Part shown: positions 44,449 through 55,290 of the stretch, in pieces
How positions within the stretch are numbered: the stretch's first letter is position 1
Layout of the letters: each line of letters starts with the position of its first letter
Source of the DNA: Eledone cirrhosa
Lineage: Eukaryota; Mollusca; Cephalopoda; Octopoda; Eledonidae
NCBI GenBank assembly: GCA_964016885.1
Contig: OZ024749.1
Coordinates: forward strand, 35,348,498-35,412,497
DNA: 64,000 nucleotides
Reading direction: 5' to 3'
The notes under the pieces: model-generated
What the model saw: only the letters and a program-made list of their open reading frames with translations
Databases searched by the model: none
Told to the model about the DNA's origin: nothing
Translations under genes and position numbers: made by a program

Positions 44449-44779
44449 GTACATATATATATACACATGTAGATATATATATATATATACATGTACATAT
44501 GTATATACATACATGTACATATATATATACATACATGTAGATATATATATATATATACATGTACATATGTATATACATACATGTACATATATATACATAC
44601 ATGTACATATATATACATGTACATATATATATATATATATACAAGTACATATATATATATATACACATGTACATATATATATACATACATATATATATAT
44701 ATATATATACACATGTATATATATATATATATACAAGTACACATATATATATATATACACATGTACATATATATACATG

Positions 44780-44837
<58 letters not shown>

Positions 44838-45092
44838 TATATATATATATGTATGTATATATATATGTACATGTGCATATATATATATATGTACTTGTAT
44901 ATATATATATATATATATATGTACATGTATATATATGTACATGTATGTATATATATGTACATGTATGTATATATATGTACATGTATGTATATATATGTAC
45001 ATGTATGTATATATATATGTACATGTATGTATATACATATGTACATGTATATATATATATATATATATCTACATGTGTATATATATTTATCA
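44205..45092. repeat. (TA)n(GA)n(TA)n, then large TA/GTAC inverted repeat
   Basis: 44205-44352 is (TA)-(GA)-(TA). 44455-45085 is TA-rich DNA punctuated by ACATGTAC, TACATACATG and CAAGTAC. The order of punctuation marks in the left half is mirrored in the right half, e.g. ACACATGTAGATATAT at 44463 against ATATCTACATGTGT near 45065, and ACAAGTACATAT against ATATGTACTTGT. It can form a hairpin of about 630 bp. The long TyrIle frames are artefacts. Confidence 0.88.
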
Positions 45093-45204
45093 TGTAAAAC
45101 TAAAATTCTAATATTACAACTGGGTTTTTGTTGATTTTGTATTCCCAATATGGAGAATAATCCAGACTTAGGAAAATAGGTATTGGACAAAATTTAGGGA
45201 TAAT

Positions 45205-46500
45205 CCAAGAATGGTTTAATGGTATAGTGAAGGGGCAGGGGTAGGTAAATGATCTAATGGTATAGTGAAGGGGTAGGGTAGGTAAATGATCTAATGGTAT
45301 AGTGAAGAGGCAGGGGTAGGTAAATGATCTAATGGTATAGTGAAGGGGCAGGGTAGATAAATGATCTAATGGTATAGTGAAGGGCAGGGGTAGGTAAATG
45401 ATCTAATGTTATAGTGAAGGGGCAGGGGTAGGTAAATGATCTAATGGTATAGTGAAGGGGTAGGGTAGGTAAATGATCTAATGGTATAGTGAAGGTGCAG
45501 GGTAGGTAAATGATCTAATGGTATAGTGAAGGGGCAGGGGTAGGTAGGTAAATGATCTAATGGTATAGTGAAGGGGCAGGGGTAGGTAAATTATCTAATG
45601 GTATAGTGAAGGGGTAGGGTAGGTAAATGATCTAATGGTATAGTGAAGGGGCAGGGTAGGTAAATGATCTAATGGTATAGTGAAGGGGCAGGGGTAGGTA
45701 AATGATCTAATGGTATAGTGAAGGGCAGGGGTAGGTAAATGATCTAATGGTATAGTGAAGGGGCAAGGGTAGGTAAATGATCTAATGGTATAGTGAAGGG
45801 GCAGGGTAGGTAAATGATCTAATGGTATAGTGAAGGGGCAAGGGTAGGTAAATGATCTAATGGTATAGTGAAGGGGCAAGGGTAGGTAAATGATCTAATG
45901 GTATAGTGAAGGGGCAGGGTAGGTAAATGATCTAATGGTATAGTGAAGGGGCAAGGGTAGGTAAATGATCTAATGGTATAGTGAAGGGGCAGGGTAGGTA
46001 AATGATCTAATGGTATAGTGAAGGGGCAAGGGTAGGTAAATGATCTAATGGTATAGTGAAGGGGCAAGGGTAGGTAAATGATCTAATGGTATAGTGAAGG
46101 GCAGGGGTAGGTAAATGATCTAATGGTATAGTGAAGGGGCAAGGGTAGGTAAATGATCTAATGGTATAGTGAAGGGGCAGGGGTAGGTAAATGATCTAAT
46201 GGTATAGTGAAGGGGCAGGGGTAGGTAAATGATCTAATGGTATAGTAAAGGGGCAGGGGTAGGTACATGATCTAATGGTATAGTGAAGGGGCAGGGGTAG
46301 GTAAATGATCTAATGGTATAGTAAAGGGGCAGGGGTAGGTAAATGATCTAATGGTATAGTGAAGGGGCAGGGGTAGGTAAATGATCTAATGGTATAGTAA
46401 AGGGGCAGGGGTAGGTAAATGATCTAATGGTATAGTGAAGGGGCAGGGGTAGGTAAATGATCTAATGGTATAGTGAAGGGGAAGGGGTAGGTAAATGATC
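45205..46500. repeat. Minisatellite, 36-38-bp unit, about 34 copies
   Basis: Unit AAATGATCTAATGGTATAGT followed by GAAGGGGCAGGGGTAGGT. Variants differ in the number of G in GGGG/GGG, in CAGG/CAAG/TAGG, and in GTGAAG/GTAAAG. The antisense HYTIRSFTYPCPFTIPLD-like frame follows from 37- and 38-bp units read in succession. Confidence 0.97.
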
Positions 46501-46589
46501 ATAAGATTATGATTGATAGAAGTCAAGCTAAAATCAGGTGAAAAATCCTTTCTAGAGAAATTGATGGTAGTCAAAGATTGGTGTTGGGT

Positions 46590-47155
46590 AGACCAGGGTA
46601 GGAGGGTGTAGGGAGGGGTGTTTATAGTGCGTAGAATGAGGTATGGAATAAAAGGGGCTGGAACATGACATGGGTGTGTAGTGAGGGGTGTTTACAGTGT
46701 GTAGAATGTGGTATAAAATAAAGGGGAGGTATAGTGAGAGGTGTTTACAGTGTGTAGAATGTGGTATAAAATAAAGGGGAGGTATAGTGAGGGGTGTTTA
46801 CAGTGTGTAGAATGTGGTATAAAATAAAGGGGAGGTATAGTGAGGGGTGTTTACAGTGTGTAGAATGTGGTATAAAATAAAAGGGAGGTATAGTGAGAGG
46901 TGTTTACAGTGTGTAGAATGTGGTATAAAATAAAAGGGAGGTTTAGTGAGGGGTGTTTACAGTGTGTAGAATGTGGTATAAAATAAAGGAGAGGTTTAGT
47001 GAGGGGTGTTTACAGTGTGGAGAATGTGGTATAAAATAAAGGAGAGGTATAGTGAGCGGTGTTTACAGTGTGGAGAATGTGGTATACAATAAAAGGGGAG
47101 GTGTAGTGAGGGGTGTTTACAGTGTGTAGAATGTGGTATAAAATAAAAGGGGTGG
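46590..47155. repeat. Minisatellite, ~53-bp unit, about 10 copies
   Basis: Unit GTGTTTACAGTGTGTAGAAT with GTGGTATAAAATAAAGGGGA and GGTATAGTGAGGG. It follows the 38-bp array after an 80-bp spacer. Both arrays share GTATAGTGAGGGG-like words. Confidence 0.95.
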
Positions 47156-47477
47156 GACATGGCAGGAGGCTGAAAAAAATAATATCTGATAGAGGGATTT
47201 CACTGATAAATTCTGGAATAACTTGTTGATAATTCTTAGACTCTCAGGATATGATTTTGGTTTCCAAAATCTAATAATTCTTGAGTTGATCACACACACA
47301 TGCATACACATGCACATACACACGTGCACATACACACATGCACAGACACACACGCACACACACACATACACACACACACACATATTTCAGAATATGGCTG
47401 GCTGATTAAGGTTCTGATTAAAAATGGTTTCTATGGAGAGAGGTAGTTAGTTACCTTGGAAACCATGTAGATTTAGT

Positions 47478-47725
47478 ATATTAACCTTTTGATAGCAATT
47501 CAGCCAAAACCAGCTCAGGTTTTATGAAACAAAGCTACACATTTTAAAGGATCCATATTAATCTCTTTAAAATCTTCCAAAATAATTTTACTTTATTTTA
47601 CGTTACTATGTTAAGGTACTATCTTAACAACGAAATAATTAATAATTTAAGTAAATCCCTCAAAATTCTTTATCAATTTATTTAACCAGAGTGCATTTGA
47701 TTAGAAACATGATAACGAAAGGGTT
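47478..47725 (+). mobile_element. MITE-like element M2, parent of the 112-bp array
   Basis: Left terminus TTAACCTTTTGATAGCAATT, interior GGTTTTATGAAACAAAGCTA and CAAAATAATTTTACTTTATT, right terminus AACATGATAACGAAAGGGTTAA. From 47663 its right end is the first unit of the array. Confidence 0.8.
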
Positions 47726-49342
47726 AAAGGGGGAAGTAGTTATTATGTAGTATAACCCAGGGGGCAGGGTAGAAGAATTCTTTATCAATTTATTTAACCA
47801 GAGTGCATTTGATTAGAAACATGATAACGAAAGGGTTAAAGAGGGAAGTAGTTATTATGTAGTATAACCCAGGGGGCAGGGTAGAAGAATTCTTTATCAA
47901 TTTATTTAACCAGAGTGCATTTGATTAGAAACATGATAACGAAAGGGTTAAAGGGGGAAGTAGTTATTATGTAGTATAACCCAGGGGGCAGGGTAGAAGA
48001 ATTCTTTATCAATTTATTTAACCAGAGTGCATTTGATTAGAAACATGATAACGAAAGGGTTAAAGAGGGAAGTGGTTATTATGTAGTATAACCCAGGCGG
48101 CAGGGTAGAAGAATTCTTTATCAATTTATTTAACCAGAGTGCATTTGATTAGAAACATGATAACGAAAGGGTTAAAGAGGGAAGTGGTTATTATGTAGTA
48201 TAACCCAGGCGGCAGGGTAGAAGAATTCTTTATCAATTTATTTAACCAGAGTGCATTTGATTAGAAACATGATAACGAAAGGGTTAAAGAGGGAAGTAGT
48301 TATTATGTAGTATAACCCAGGGGGCAGGGTAGAAGAATTCTTTATCAATTTATTTAACCAGAGTGCATTTGATTAGAAACATGATAACGAAAGGGTTAAA
48401 GGGGGAAGTAGTTATTATGTAGTATAACCCAGGGGGCAGGGTAGAAGAATTCTTTATCAATTTATTTAACCAGAGTGCATTTGATTAGAAACATGATAAC
48501 GAAAGGGTTAAAGGGGGAAGTAGTTATTATGTAGTATAACCCAGGGGGCAGGGTAGAAGAATTCTTTATCAATTTATTTAACCAGAGTGCATTTGATTAG
48601 AAACATGATAACGAAAGGGTTAAAGAGGGAAGTGGTTATTATGTAGTATAACCCAGGCGGCAGGGTAGAAGAATTCTTTATCAATTTATTTAACCAGAGT
48701 GCATTTGATTAGAAACATGATAACGAAAGGGTTAAAGAGGGAAGTGGTTATTATGTAGTATAACCCAGGCGGCAGGGTAGAAGAATTCTTTATCAATTTA
48801 TTTAACCAGAGTGCATTTGATTAGAAACATGATAACGAAAGGGTTAAAGAGGGAAGTAGTTATTATGTAGTATAACCCAGGGGGCAGGGTAGAAGAATTC
48901 TTTATCAATTTATTTAACCAGAGTGCATTTGATTAGAAACATGATAACGAAAGGGTTAAAGGGGGAAGTAGTTATTATGTAGTATAACCCAGGGGGCAGG
49001 GTAGAAGAATTCTTTATCAATTTATTTAACCAGAGTGCATTTGATTAGAAACATGATAACGAAAGGGTTAAAGAGGGAAGTGGTTATTATGTAGTATAAC
49101 CCAGGCGGCAGGGTAGAAGAATTCTTTATCAATTTATTTAACCAGAGTGCATTTGATTAGAAACATGATAACGAAAGGGTTAAAGAGGGAAGTGGTTATT
49201 ATGTAGTATAACCCAGGCGGCAGGGTAGAAGAATTCTTTATCAATTTATTTAACCAGAGTGCATTTGATTAGAAACATGATAACGAAAGGGTTAAAGAGG
49301 GAAGTAGTTATTATGTAGTATAACCCAGGGGGCAGGGTAGAA
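47663..49342. repeat. 112-bp tandem array, exactly 15 units, with higher-order pattern
   Basis: GAATTCTTTATC marks recur at 47775, 47887, 47999, 48111, 48223 and so on to 49231, always 112 bp apart. 15 units occupy 1680 bp. Each unit is the M2 right end (TTTATTTAACCAGAGTGCAT ... AACGAAAGGGTTAAA) plus about 45 bp of flank (GTAGTTATTATGTAGTATAA, CAGGGTAGAA). Three variants: A (AAAGGGGGAAGTAG, CCAGGGGGC), B (AAAGAGGGAAGTGG, CCAGGCGGC), C (AAAGAGGGAAGTAG, CCAGGGGGC). Order: A C A B B C A A B B C A B B C. Confidence 0.98.
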
Positions 49343-49499
49343 GAGGTGAGACAGGAGGATGTAGAGTGGTGTGTAAAATACCGGGGAGTAGGGGAGATGG
49401 TGCACGAGGGTGAGAGTAAAGTAGTTATTAGATTGATCAAATAGTAAAAAAAATTTATAATGTTGGATCACTTTATTGGCAATGTGTTCTGTTAAGGGG

Positions 49500-49996
49500 A
49501 GGGGGAGAATATGTGTGTGTGTGTGTATGTGTGTGTGTGTGTGTGTGACTGTGTTGGCATCTCTTTTAAATTACAAAAGCTAGCAATCTTTGTATTACTG
49601 ACTTTCCCTCTCACAGCCAATGGAGGTTAGGGTTCACATTGATGAGGAGAGGGGAATGACAGAAGGGGAATATCATTGAGACGTGAAAACAAATAAAAAA
49701 GTAATGAAAATATGACAGATTATAACAGAACCTTATGTATATTGATGTTGATGATGATGATTATGGTCACAATTATGATGACGATGAGGATGATGGTGAT
49801 TATAGTGATGATGATGATGATGGTAGTAATGATGATAATGGTGGTGACGGTGGTGATCATGATTACAGTGGTGGTGATGATGGTTATAGAGATAGAGACA
49901 ATAATGAAGATGTTGATGATGATGATAGTCTTTTTAAAAAAAAAAGAGAAGGTAAAAAAAAAAAGACCTGAATTTTGCAGAGAGCAAATCTTATAT

Positions 49997-50075
<79 letters not shown>

Positions 50076-50197
50076 AATATAAATGCAAAACCTGGCATAT
50101 AATGAAGATTGTTAGGTAAGTCGTGTGAGTGACAGGGAGATAGAGGCATTTACATATATACACATACCTATGCATACATATATATAGATAAAGATAT

Positions 50198-50262
<65 letters not shown>
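49500..50262. repeat. TG, GAT, (GT)n, (TA)n(GA)n simple repeats
   Basis: TG at 49513-49547, GAT-rich at 49743-49925, pure (GT)n at about 49998-50066, TA/GA at 50198-50262. The intervening DNA is unremarkable. Confidence 0.88.
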
Positions 50263-50435
50263 AAGTTACATAAAGCATATATACATATACACATTCATAT
50301 GTACACACACACACACGCATGTGGTATGTTGATATTATGTGTGAAATATTATTCAGATATCCAGTATGCACCATCACTTAAATATCTGTAAGGCGAGATG
50401 TAGAATATTTAAATGACAGGTAACTACACTAAGGC

Positions 50436-50436
<1 letters not shown>

Positions 50437-50489
<53 letters not shown>

Positions 50490-50520
50490 ATATATATATA
50501 TATATATATATAGATATATA
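50437..50520. repeat. (GT)n(TA)n microsatellite
   Basis: GT to 50487, TA to 50512. Confidence 0.95.
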
Positions 50521-50550
50521 AATAGATAGAGAGATAAAGAGATATTTGAA

Positions 50551-51050
50551 TGATTGGCAACAAAAGCATTTTCTCTCCAAGCAAAATGTACATTGTATGA
50601 TGCCAGTGTGAGAAGTGCGATCTTGCATGCCATTGATATGTGGATTGTGAATATGTAGAGGATATGCGAAGGCTGGAGAGAACTGAATCAAGCATGCATT
50701 GATAGATGTGTAATGTTAGTGTGCATGAACAACGAAGCATAAGTAAGCTGAAAGAAAAACTGGATATAAGAGGAATCAAAAGTAGTGTGCAAAAGAGAAG
50801 ACTGTGCTGGTATGGACATGGGATGTTTATAGATGATGGCTACTGGGTGAGGAAGGGCCAGTGGAGATAAGCTACTGTAGAGGAAGGCTGATGAAAACTT
50901 GGGTAGAAAAGGTGAGAGCTGATCACAAATCACTGTACCTCATAAAAGAGGTGAGAAGGGAATACAATAAGTGGAGGGAGGCTGAGCTGGAGAAGACCTA
51001 TCCAACCCCTGTTAGTGTTCAAAAACGGATGTATGCTGATGCTGATATAT
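50551..51050 (+). pseudogene. Ancient LINE RT C-terminal relic
   Basis: Aligns by eye with the LINE at 42920-43390. ACAAAAGCATTTTCTCTCCA matches the AAAGGCTTCTCCCTC region; TTGTATGATGCCAGTGTGAG, GCGAAGGCTGGAGAGAACTG, AAGAGGAATCAAAAGTAGTG and GCTGGTATGGACATGGGATG follow in order. Frameshifts and stops break the frame. The end (CCAACCCCTGTTAGTGTTCA, AAAACGG, ATGCTGATGCTGAT) parallels the RPTLASREKRT terminus and (GAT)n of the copy at 5 kb. Much older than the 41.7-kb copy. Confidence 0.85.
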
Positions 51051-51067
51051 GCATTTGTGTGTTTTCG

Positions 51068-51345
51068 TGTCTGTGTGGCCTGGTGGGAAGAGTGTTGGAC
51101 TTGCATTCATGATATTGAGGGTTCAATTCCTGGATTGGGTTGTGTGTTGTGTTCTTGCACTTTATTTCATTTATGTTGCTTCAGTATACTCAGCTGAAAA
51201 TGAGTGCCAGCAATAGCTAGGAGTTTAACCCTGCAATGGACTGGCATCCTGTCCAGGGAGGAGTCTTGTATTCTGAGTCACTTCATGCTATGGAAACTGC
51301 ACCATGCTATGGAGAAGCACCGGCCTGATGAGCCTTCAGACTTGA
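51068..51345 (+). mobile_element. tRNA-derived SINE, distinct body
   Basis: GTGTGGCCTGGTGGGAAGAG (A box) and GAGGGTTCAATTCCTGG (B box) with GACTTGCATTCATG between. The body has GCACTTTATTTCATTTATGT, CTGCAATGGACTGGCATCCT and CCATGCTATGGAGAAGCACC, which differs from families A and D. Confidence 0.75.
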
Positions 51346-51383
51346 GACAGACTTTTGATTTAGTTTACATTTACAGTTTATTT

Positions 51384-51545
51384 ATGTCCCGTAACTTAGT
51401 GGTTTGACAAAAAGAGATTGATAAAATAAGTATCAGACTTCAATAAAAAAAAAAAAAAAAAATGAGTACTGGGGTCTATGTGATCCACTAAAGGTGTTGC
51501 CCCAGCTTGTCCACAGTCTAATGACTGGAACCGGTAAAATAATAA
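51384..51545 (+). mobile_element. SINE family E, reference copy
   Basis: TATGTCCCGTAACTTAGTGG, AAAAAGAGATTGATAAAATA, an A-run of 18, GTACTGGGGTCTATGTGATC, GTTGCCCCAGCTTGTCCACA and AATGACTGGAAC. Related pieces lie at 23200, 33212 and 52915. Confidence 0.75.
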
Positions 51546-51604
51546 AAGAAAAGAATAGAAATATCAATGAGAAAGGGAGAGGAATATGGAATTGAAATAT
51601 TATC

Positions 51605-51870
51605 GCTTTTGATACCAAACTGCCTGGAACTATTCCTGGATCTACAATACAAAGCTGCATATTTTAAAGTGTTTATATTTATCTAAACAAATTTCCATCA
51701 TAATTTTATGTAAAACCAGTTCTAAGTTATGTTCCAAACATCAGCCTGATAATGAGAAAGTTAGTTATGTTACTAAATCCCTCAAAATTCTTGATAATTT
51801 TCAAAATAATTTGAAATTTTTAGGCAGCAACTTTTATTAGAAATAGGAAATATGGTAACAAAAATGTGAA
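51605..51870 (+). mobile_element. MITE-like element M2
   Basis: CTTTTGATACCAAACTGCCT, ATCTACAATACAAAGCTGCA, ATGTTCCAAACATCAGCCTG and GAAATATGGTAACAAAAATG. Both ends recognisable. Confidence 0.72.
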
Positions 51871-51924
51871 CAGACAGAACTATTTCATAAAGTCAAGGAA
51901 GTTACTAAAGTATATGTAACATTA

Positions 51925-52300
51925 TCATTGTTTTATGTCCACTTCCTACACTGGCAGAGGTTGGATAAGTTTTCATGGTTCATAACCAGATGACTTGTAA
52001 CAACCTCATCTTGCTTATATGTTCCATATTTAGCATGTTTCTACAGCTGGATGCCTGCCCTTCTTTAGGTGAGTTTTACTGAGGCAACACCACTATCACT
52101 TTATAGAGTGCATTGGGTGCATTTTTTGTGGTACCAACACTAACACTTTACAAGTTGTACCAAGTGCCTTTTATCACAGCACCAGCACTAACACTTTATA
52201 AGGTATACCAGGTGCATTTTTCGTGGCACCAGCACTAACATTTTACAGGGTGTACCAGGTACATTTTATCACTACACCAGCACTAGAGAGGTTGTCTCAT
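51925..52300 (-). mobile_element. LINE/SINE 3' tail with about 4-5 monomers
   Basis: TGTTTTATGTCCACTTCCTA (terminal block complement), CTACAGCTGGATGCCTGCCC, then repeated ACTTTATAAGGTATACCAGG / TGCATTTTTCGTGGCACCAG monomers of about 55 bp. The family A SINEs have one or two of these. Confidence 0.75.
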
Positions 52301-52640
52301 GCTCATATACAATGAAGAGTCCTCTCATACCTACATTGTTTCCAATAACATTGAATAAAATATAATTTATTTGATATTGATCACCAGAGAGTGAGCTAAC
52401 ATGCAATTGATTGATTTAAAAAAAATATATATATGAGGCAATAAGCTATCAAATTAAACATTAAGACCATTTAAAATAAATGGTCAGACAGTCATCTGAT
52501 TGATCTATTATGATTGATCAGCTAGAATATTATTGATTCTGTAGTAACAGGTTGGTGTGTTTTTATTGTATCTAAAAAGTCAATGCTATGATATAAAGTA
52601 ACATTAATATACTATTTGTATTAACTGGCTGTACATGCAA
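52301..52640. other. No recognisable feature
   Basis: AT-rich unique-looking sequence. Confidence 0.55.
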
Positions 52641-52914
52641 CCCCCTACCATACACAGAAGGTGGAATGGCTCTTACAGCGCGTCCCTCTCACAATCCTCT
52701 GGGGGAAATGCCTTCTCTATTCTGTCAGCTGGAGCCATGGGGTGGCCAGTCCGCAGGGACCGCAGGGCAGCCAGCACGTGGCCCCCACTTTACTCACAGT
52801 AGTGAGAGATGGAGAGAGAGCGGGAGAGACGGAGGCAGTGACAGTGGGGATTTGGTCCTTTTATGTTTGGACCTGGTATATATATGTGTATATAAGAAGG
52901 AATAAGTCTAAAAT
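52641..52914. other. GC-rich island of unknown nature
   Basis: About 230 bp (52650-52880) is far richer in GC than its surroundings: CTTACAGCGCGTCCCTCTCA, GGTGGCCAGTCCGCAGGGAC, CAGCCAGCACGTGGCCCCCA. Two overlapping plus frames of 79-85 codons are open but show no domain I recognise. No repeat partner in the window. It could be a host exon, a fragment of a GC-rich mobile element or an inserted RNA gene. Confidence 0.35.
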
Positions 52915-52995
52915 TTAGTATCAGACTTGAAAAACCAAGTACCTGGGTCGATATGACCAACGTGGTCACTGTCTAGAGACAGTTTAAGTTAGTTG
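52915..52995 (+). mobile_element. SINE family E, 3' part
   Basis: TATCAGACTTGAAAAACCAA, GTACCTGGGTCGATATGACC and CGTGGTCACTGTCTAGAGAC. Confidence 0.6.
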
Positions 52996-53100
52996 ACATG
53001 TTAATATCTATGTGAAATATAGAAAACTTTAATATATAAAAGTATCATGTTCACACAGTGGCTCATACAGTGGTTCTTTTAGCATTGAACTATGAGAAAT

Positions 53101-54596
53101 TGTGTGGCTTAGTGGTTAGTTAGTTGTGAGTTCGATTCCTGGACTGGGTAGCATGTTATGTCCTTAAACATGTCACTTTATTTCACATTGTGTGGCTTAG
53201 TGGTTAGATAGTTGTGAGTTCGATTCCTGGACTGGGTAGCATGTTATGTCCTTAAACATGTCACTTTATTTCACATTGTGTGGCTTAGTGGTTAGTTAGT
53301 TGTGAGTTTGATTCCTGGACTGGGTAGCATGTTATGTCCTTAAACATGTCACTTTATTTCACATTGTGTGGCTTAGTGGTTAGTTAGTTGTGAGTTCGAT
53401 TCCTGGACTGGGTAGCATGTTATGTCCTTAAACATGTCACTTTATTTCACATTGTGTGGCTTAGTGGTTAGTTAGTTGTGAGTTCGATTCCTGGACTGGG
53501 TAGCATGTTATGTCCTTAAACATGTCACTTTATTTCACATTGTGTGGCTTAGTGGTTAGTTAGTTGTGAGTTCGATTCCTGGACTGGGTAGCATGTTATG
53601 TCCTTAAACATGTCACTTTATTTCACATTGTGTGGCTTAGTGGTTAGTTAGTTGTGAGTTCGATTCCTGGACTGGGTAGCATGTTATGTCCTTAAACATG
53701 TCACTTTATTTCACATTGTGTGGCTTAGTGGTTAGTTAGTTGTGAGTTCGATTCCTGGACTGGGTAGCATGTTATGTCCTTAAACATGTCACTTTATTTC
53801 ACATTGTGTGGCTTAGTGGTTAGTTAGTTGTGAGTTCGATTCCTGGACTGGGTAGCATGTTATGTCCTTAAACATGTCACTTTATTTCACATTGTGTGGC
53901 TTAGTGGTTAGTTAGTTGTGAGTTCGATTCCTGGACTGGGTAGCATGTTATGTCCTTAAACATGTCACTTTATTTCACATTGTGTGGCTTAGTGGTTAGA
54001 TAGTTGTGAGTTCGATTCCTGGACTGGGTAGCATGTTATGTCCTTAAACATGTCACTTTATTTCACATTGTGTGGCTTAGTGGTTAGTTAGTTGTGAGTT
54101 CGATTCCTGGGCTGGGTAGCATGTTATGTCCTTAAACATGTCACTTTATTTCACATTGTGTGGCTTAGTGGTTAGTTAGTTGTGAGTTCGATTCCTGGAC
54201 TGGGTAGCATGTTATGTCCTTAAACATGTCACTTTATTTCACATTGTGTGGCTTAGTGGTTAGTTAGTTGTGAGTTCGATTCCTGGACTGGGTAGCATGT
54301 TATGTCCTTAAACATGTCACTTTATTTCACATTGTGTGGCTTAGTGGTTAGTTAGTTGTGAGTTTGATTCCTGGACTGGGTAGCATGTTATGTCCTTAAA
54401 CATGTCACTTTATTTCACATTGTGTGGCTTAGTGGTTAGTTAGTTGTGAGTTTGATTCCTGGACTGGGTAGCATGTTATGTCCTTAAACATGTCACTTTA
54501 TTTCACATTGTGTGGCTTAGTGGTTAGTTAGTTGTGAGTTCGATTCCTGGACTGGGTAGCATGTTATGTCCTTAAACATGTCACTTTATTTCACAT
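53101..54596 (+). repeat. 88-bp tandem array, 17 copies of a SINE tRNA-like head
   Basis: Period 88 bp (first unit 53101, second 53189). Each unit contains an A-box-like TGGCTTAGTGG and a B-box-like AGTTCGATTCC about 24 nt apart, then CTGGACTGGGTAGCATGTTA, TGTCCTTAAACATGTCACTT and TATTTCACAT. Units are nearly identical. Rare variants are GTTAGATAG for GTTAGTTAG, TTTGATTCC for TTCGATTCC, and one GGGCTGG. The anticodon-arm segment of family A/D heads is missing. The last unit continues into a SINE body. Confidence 0.96.
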
Positions 54597-54730
54597 TGCT
54601 CCAGCCATCTCAGCTGGCAAAAAATGAGTTGTACCTGTAATTCAAAGATCCAGCTTTGTTACAGACTATGGCGTACTGATTCACCTTGTTTGTTATTTCA
54701 CAGGCAAGCTGTGCTGTTGCTCAAATCAAC
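54597..54730 (+). mobile_element. SINE family D body after the head array
   Basis: GCTCCAGCCATCTCAGCTGG, GTTGTACCTGTAATTCAAAG, CAGACTATGGCGTACTGATT and CACAGGCAAGCTGTGCTGTT. Same order as in the 29428 copy, so the array plus this body is one SINE whose head was multiplied. Confidence 0.8.
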
Positions 54731-54759
54731 TGGAACACTTGAAACTGACAGAGGTTCAA

Positions 54760-55117
54760 TATACACCCACATACTGACACCCACAGCTATACACACACAT
54801 ACATAGCCACACAACCTCCACACATATACATATGTAGCCAGTCACAGCTATACACACACACACACCGCCACACACACACACATAACACAGCCCCCCCCCC
54901 TCCCATCTACATACACAGTCTCCGCCCATATACACATTCAGCCACACATACACTCACACACATACAGCCTCCCACACATATACAGACCCCACCCAACATG
55001 CAACCCCCTTTCACCCACATACACAGCTCTCTACCCCCCCAACCCACACACATTGCCTGCCATGCATATACACAGACCCCCACCAACATGCACACCCCTT
55101 CACCCACATACACATCT

Positions 55118-55152
<35 letters not shown>

Positions 55153-55290
55153 TTGCCTGCCATGCATATACACAGACCCCACCAACATGCACACCCCTTC
55201 ACCCACATACACAGCTCTCTACCCCCCCCCCACACACACATAACAACACACAGCTTCCCACCCATACACAGCTCTCTCTCCACACACACA
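54760..55290. repeat. CA-rich DNA with a ~100-bp minisatellite
   Basis: CATGCATATACACAGACCCC, CCAACATGCACACCCCTTCA, CCCACATACACAGCTCTCT and ACACACACATTGCCTGC repeat about 3 times (55000-55250), with CT and C runs. Confidence 0.88.

Noticed and set aside
44360..45190. Tyr-Ile frames of more than 200 codons on both strands
   Set aside because: TA/GTAC microsatellite.
45595..46574. Antisense frame reading a repeated FTIPLDHLPT-like peptide
   Set aside because: In-frame translation of the 36-38-bp minisatellite. Breaks occur whenever unit length changes.
53101..54596. CRISPR-like regularly spaced repeats (88-bp array; also 112-bp and 38-bp arrays)
   Set aside because: The whole unit repeats without unique spacers, there are no cas genes, and the context is eukaryotic. 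These are tandem satellites.
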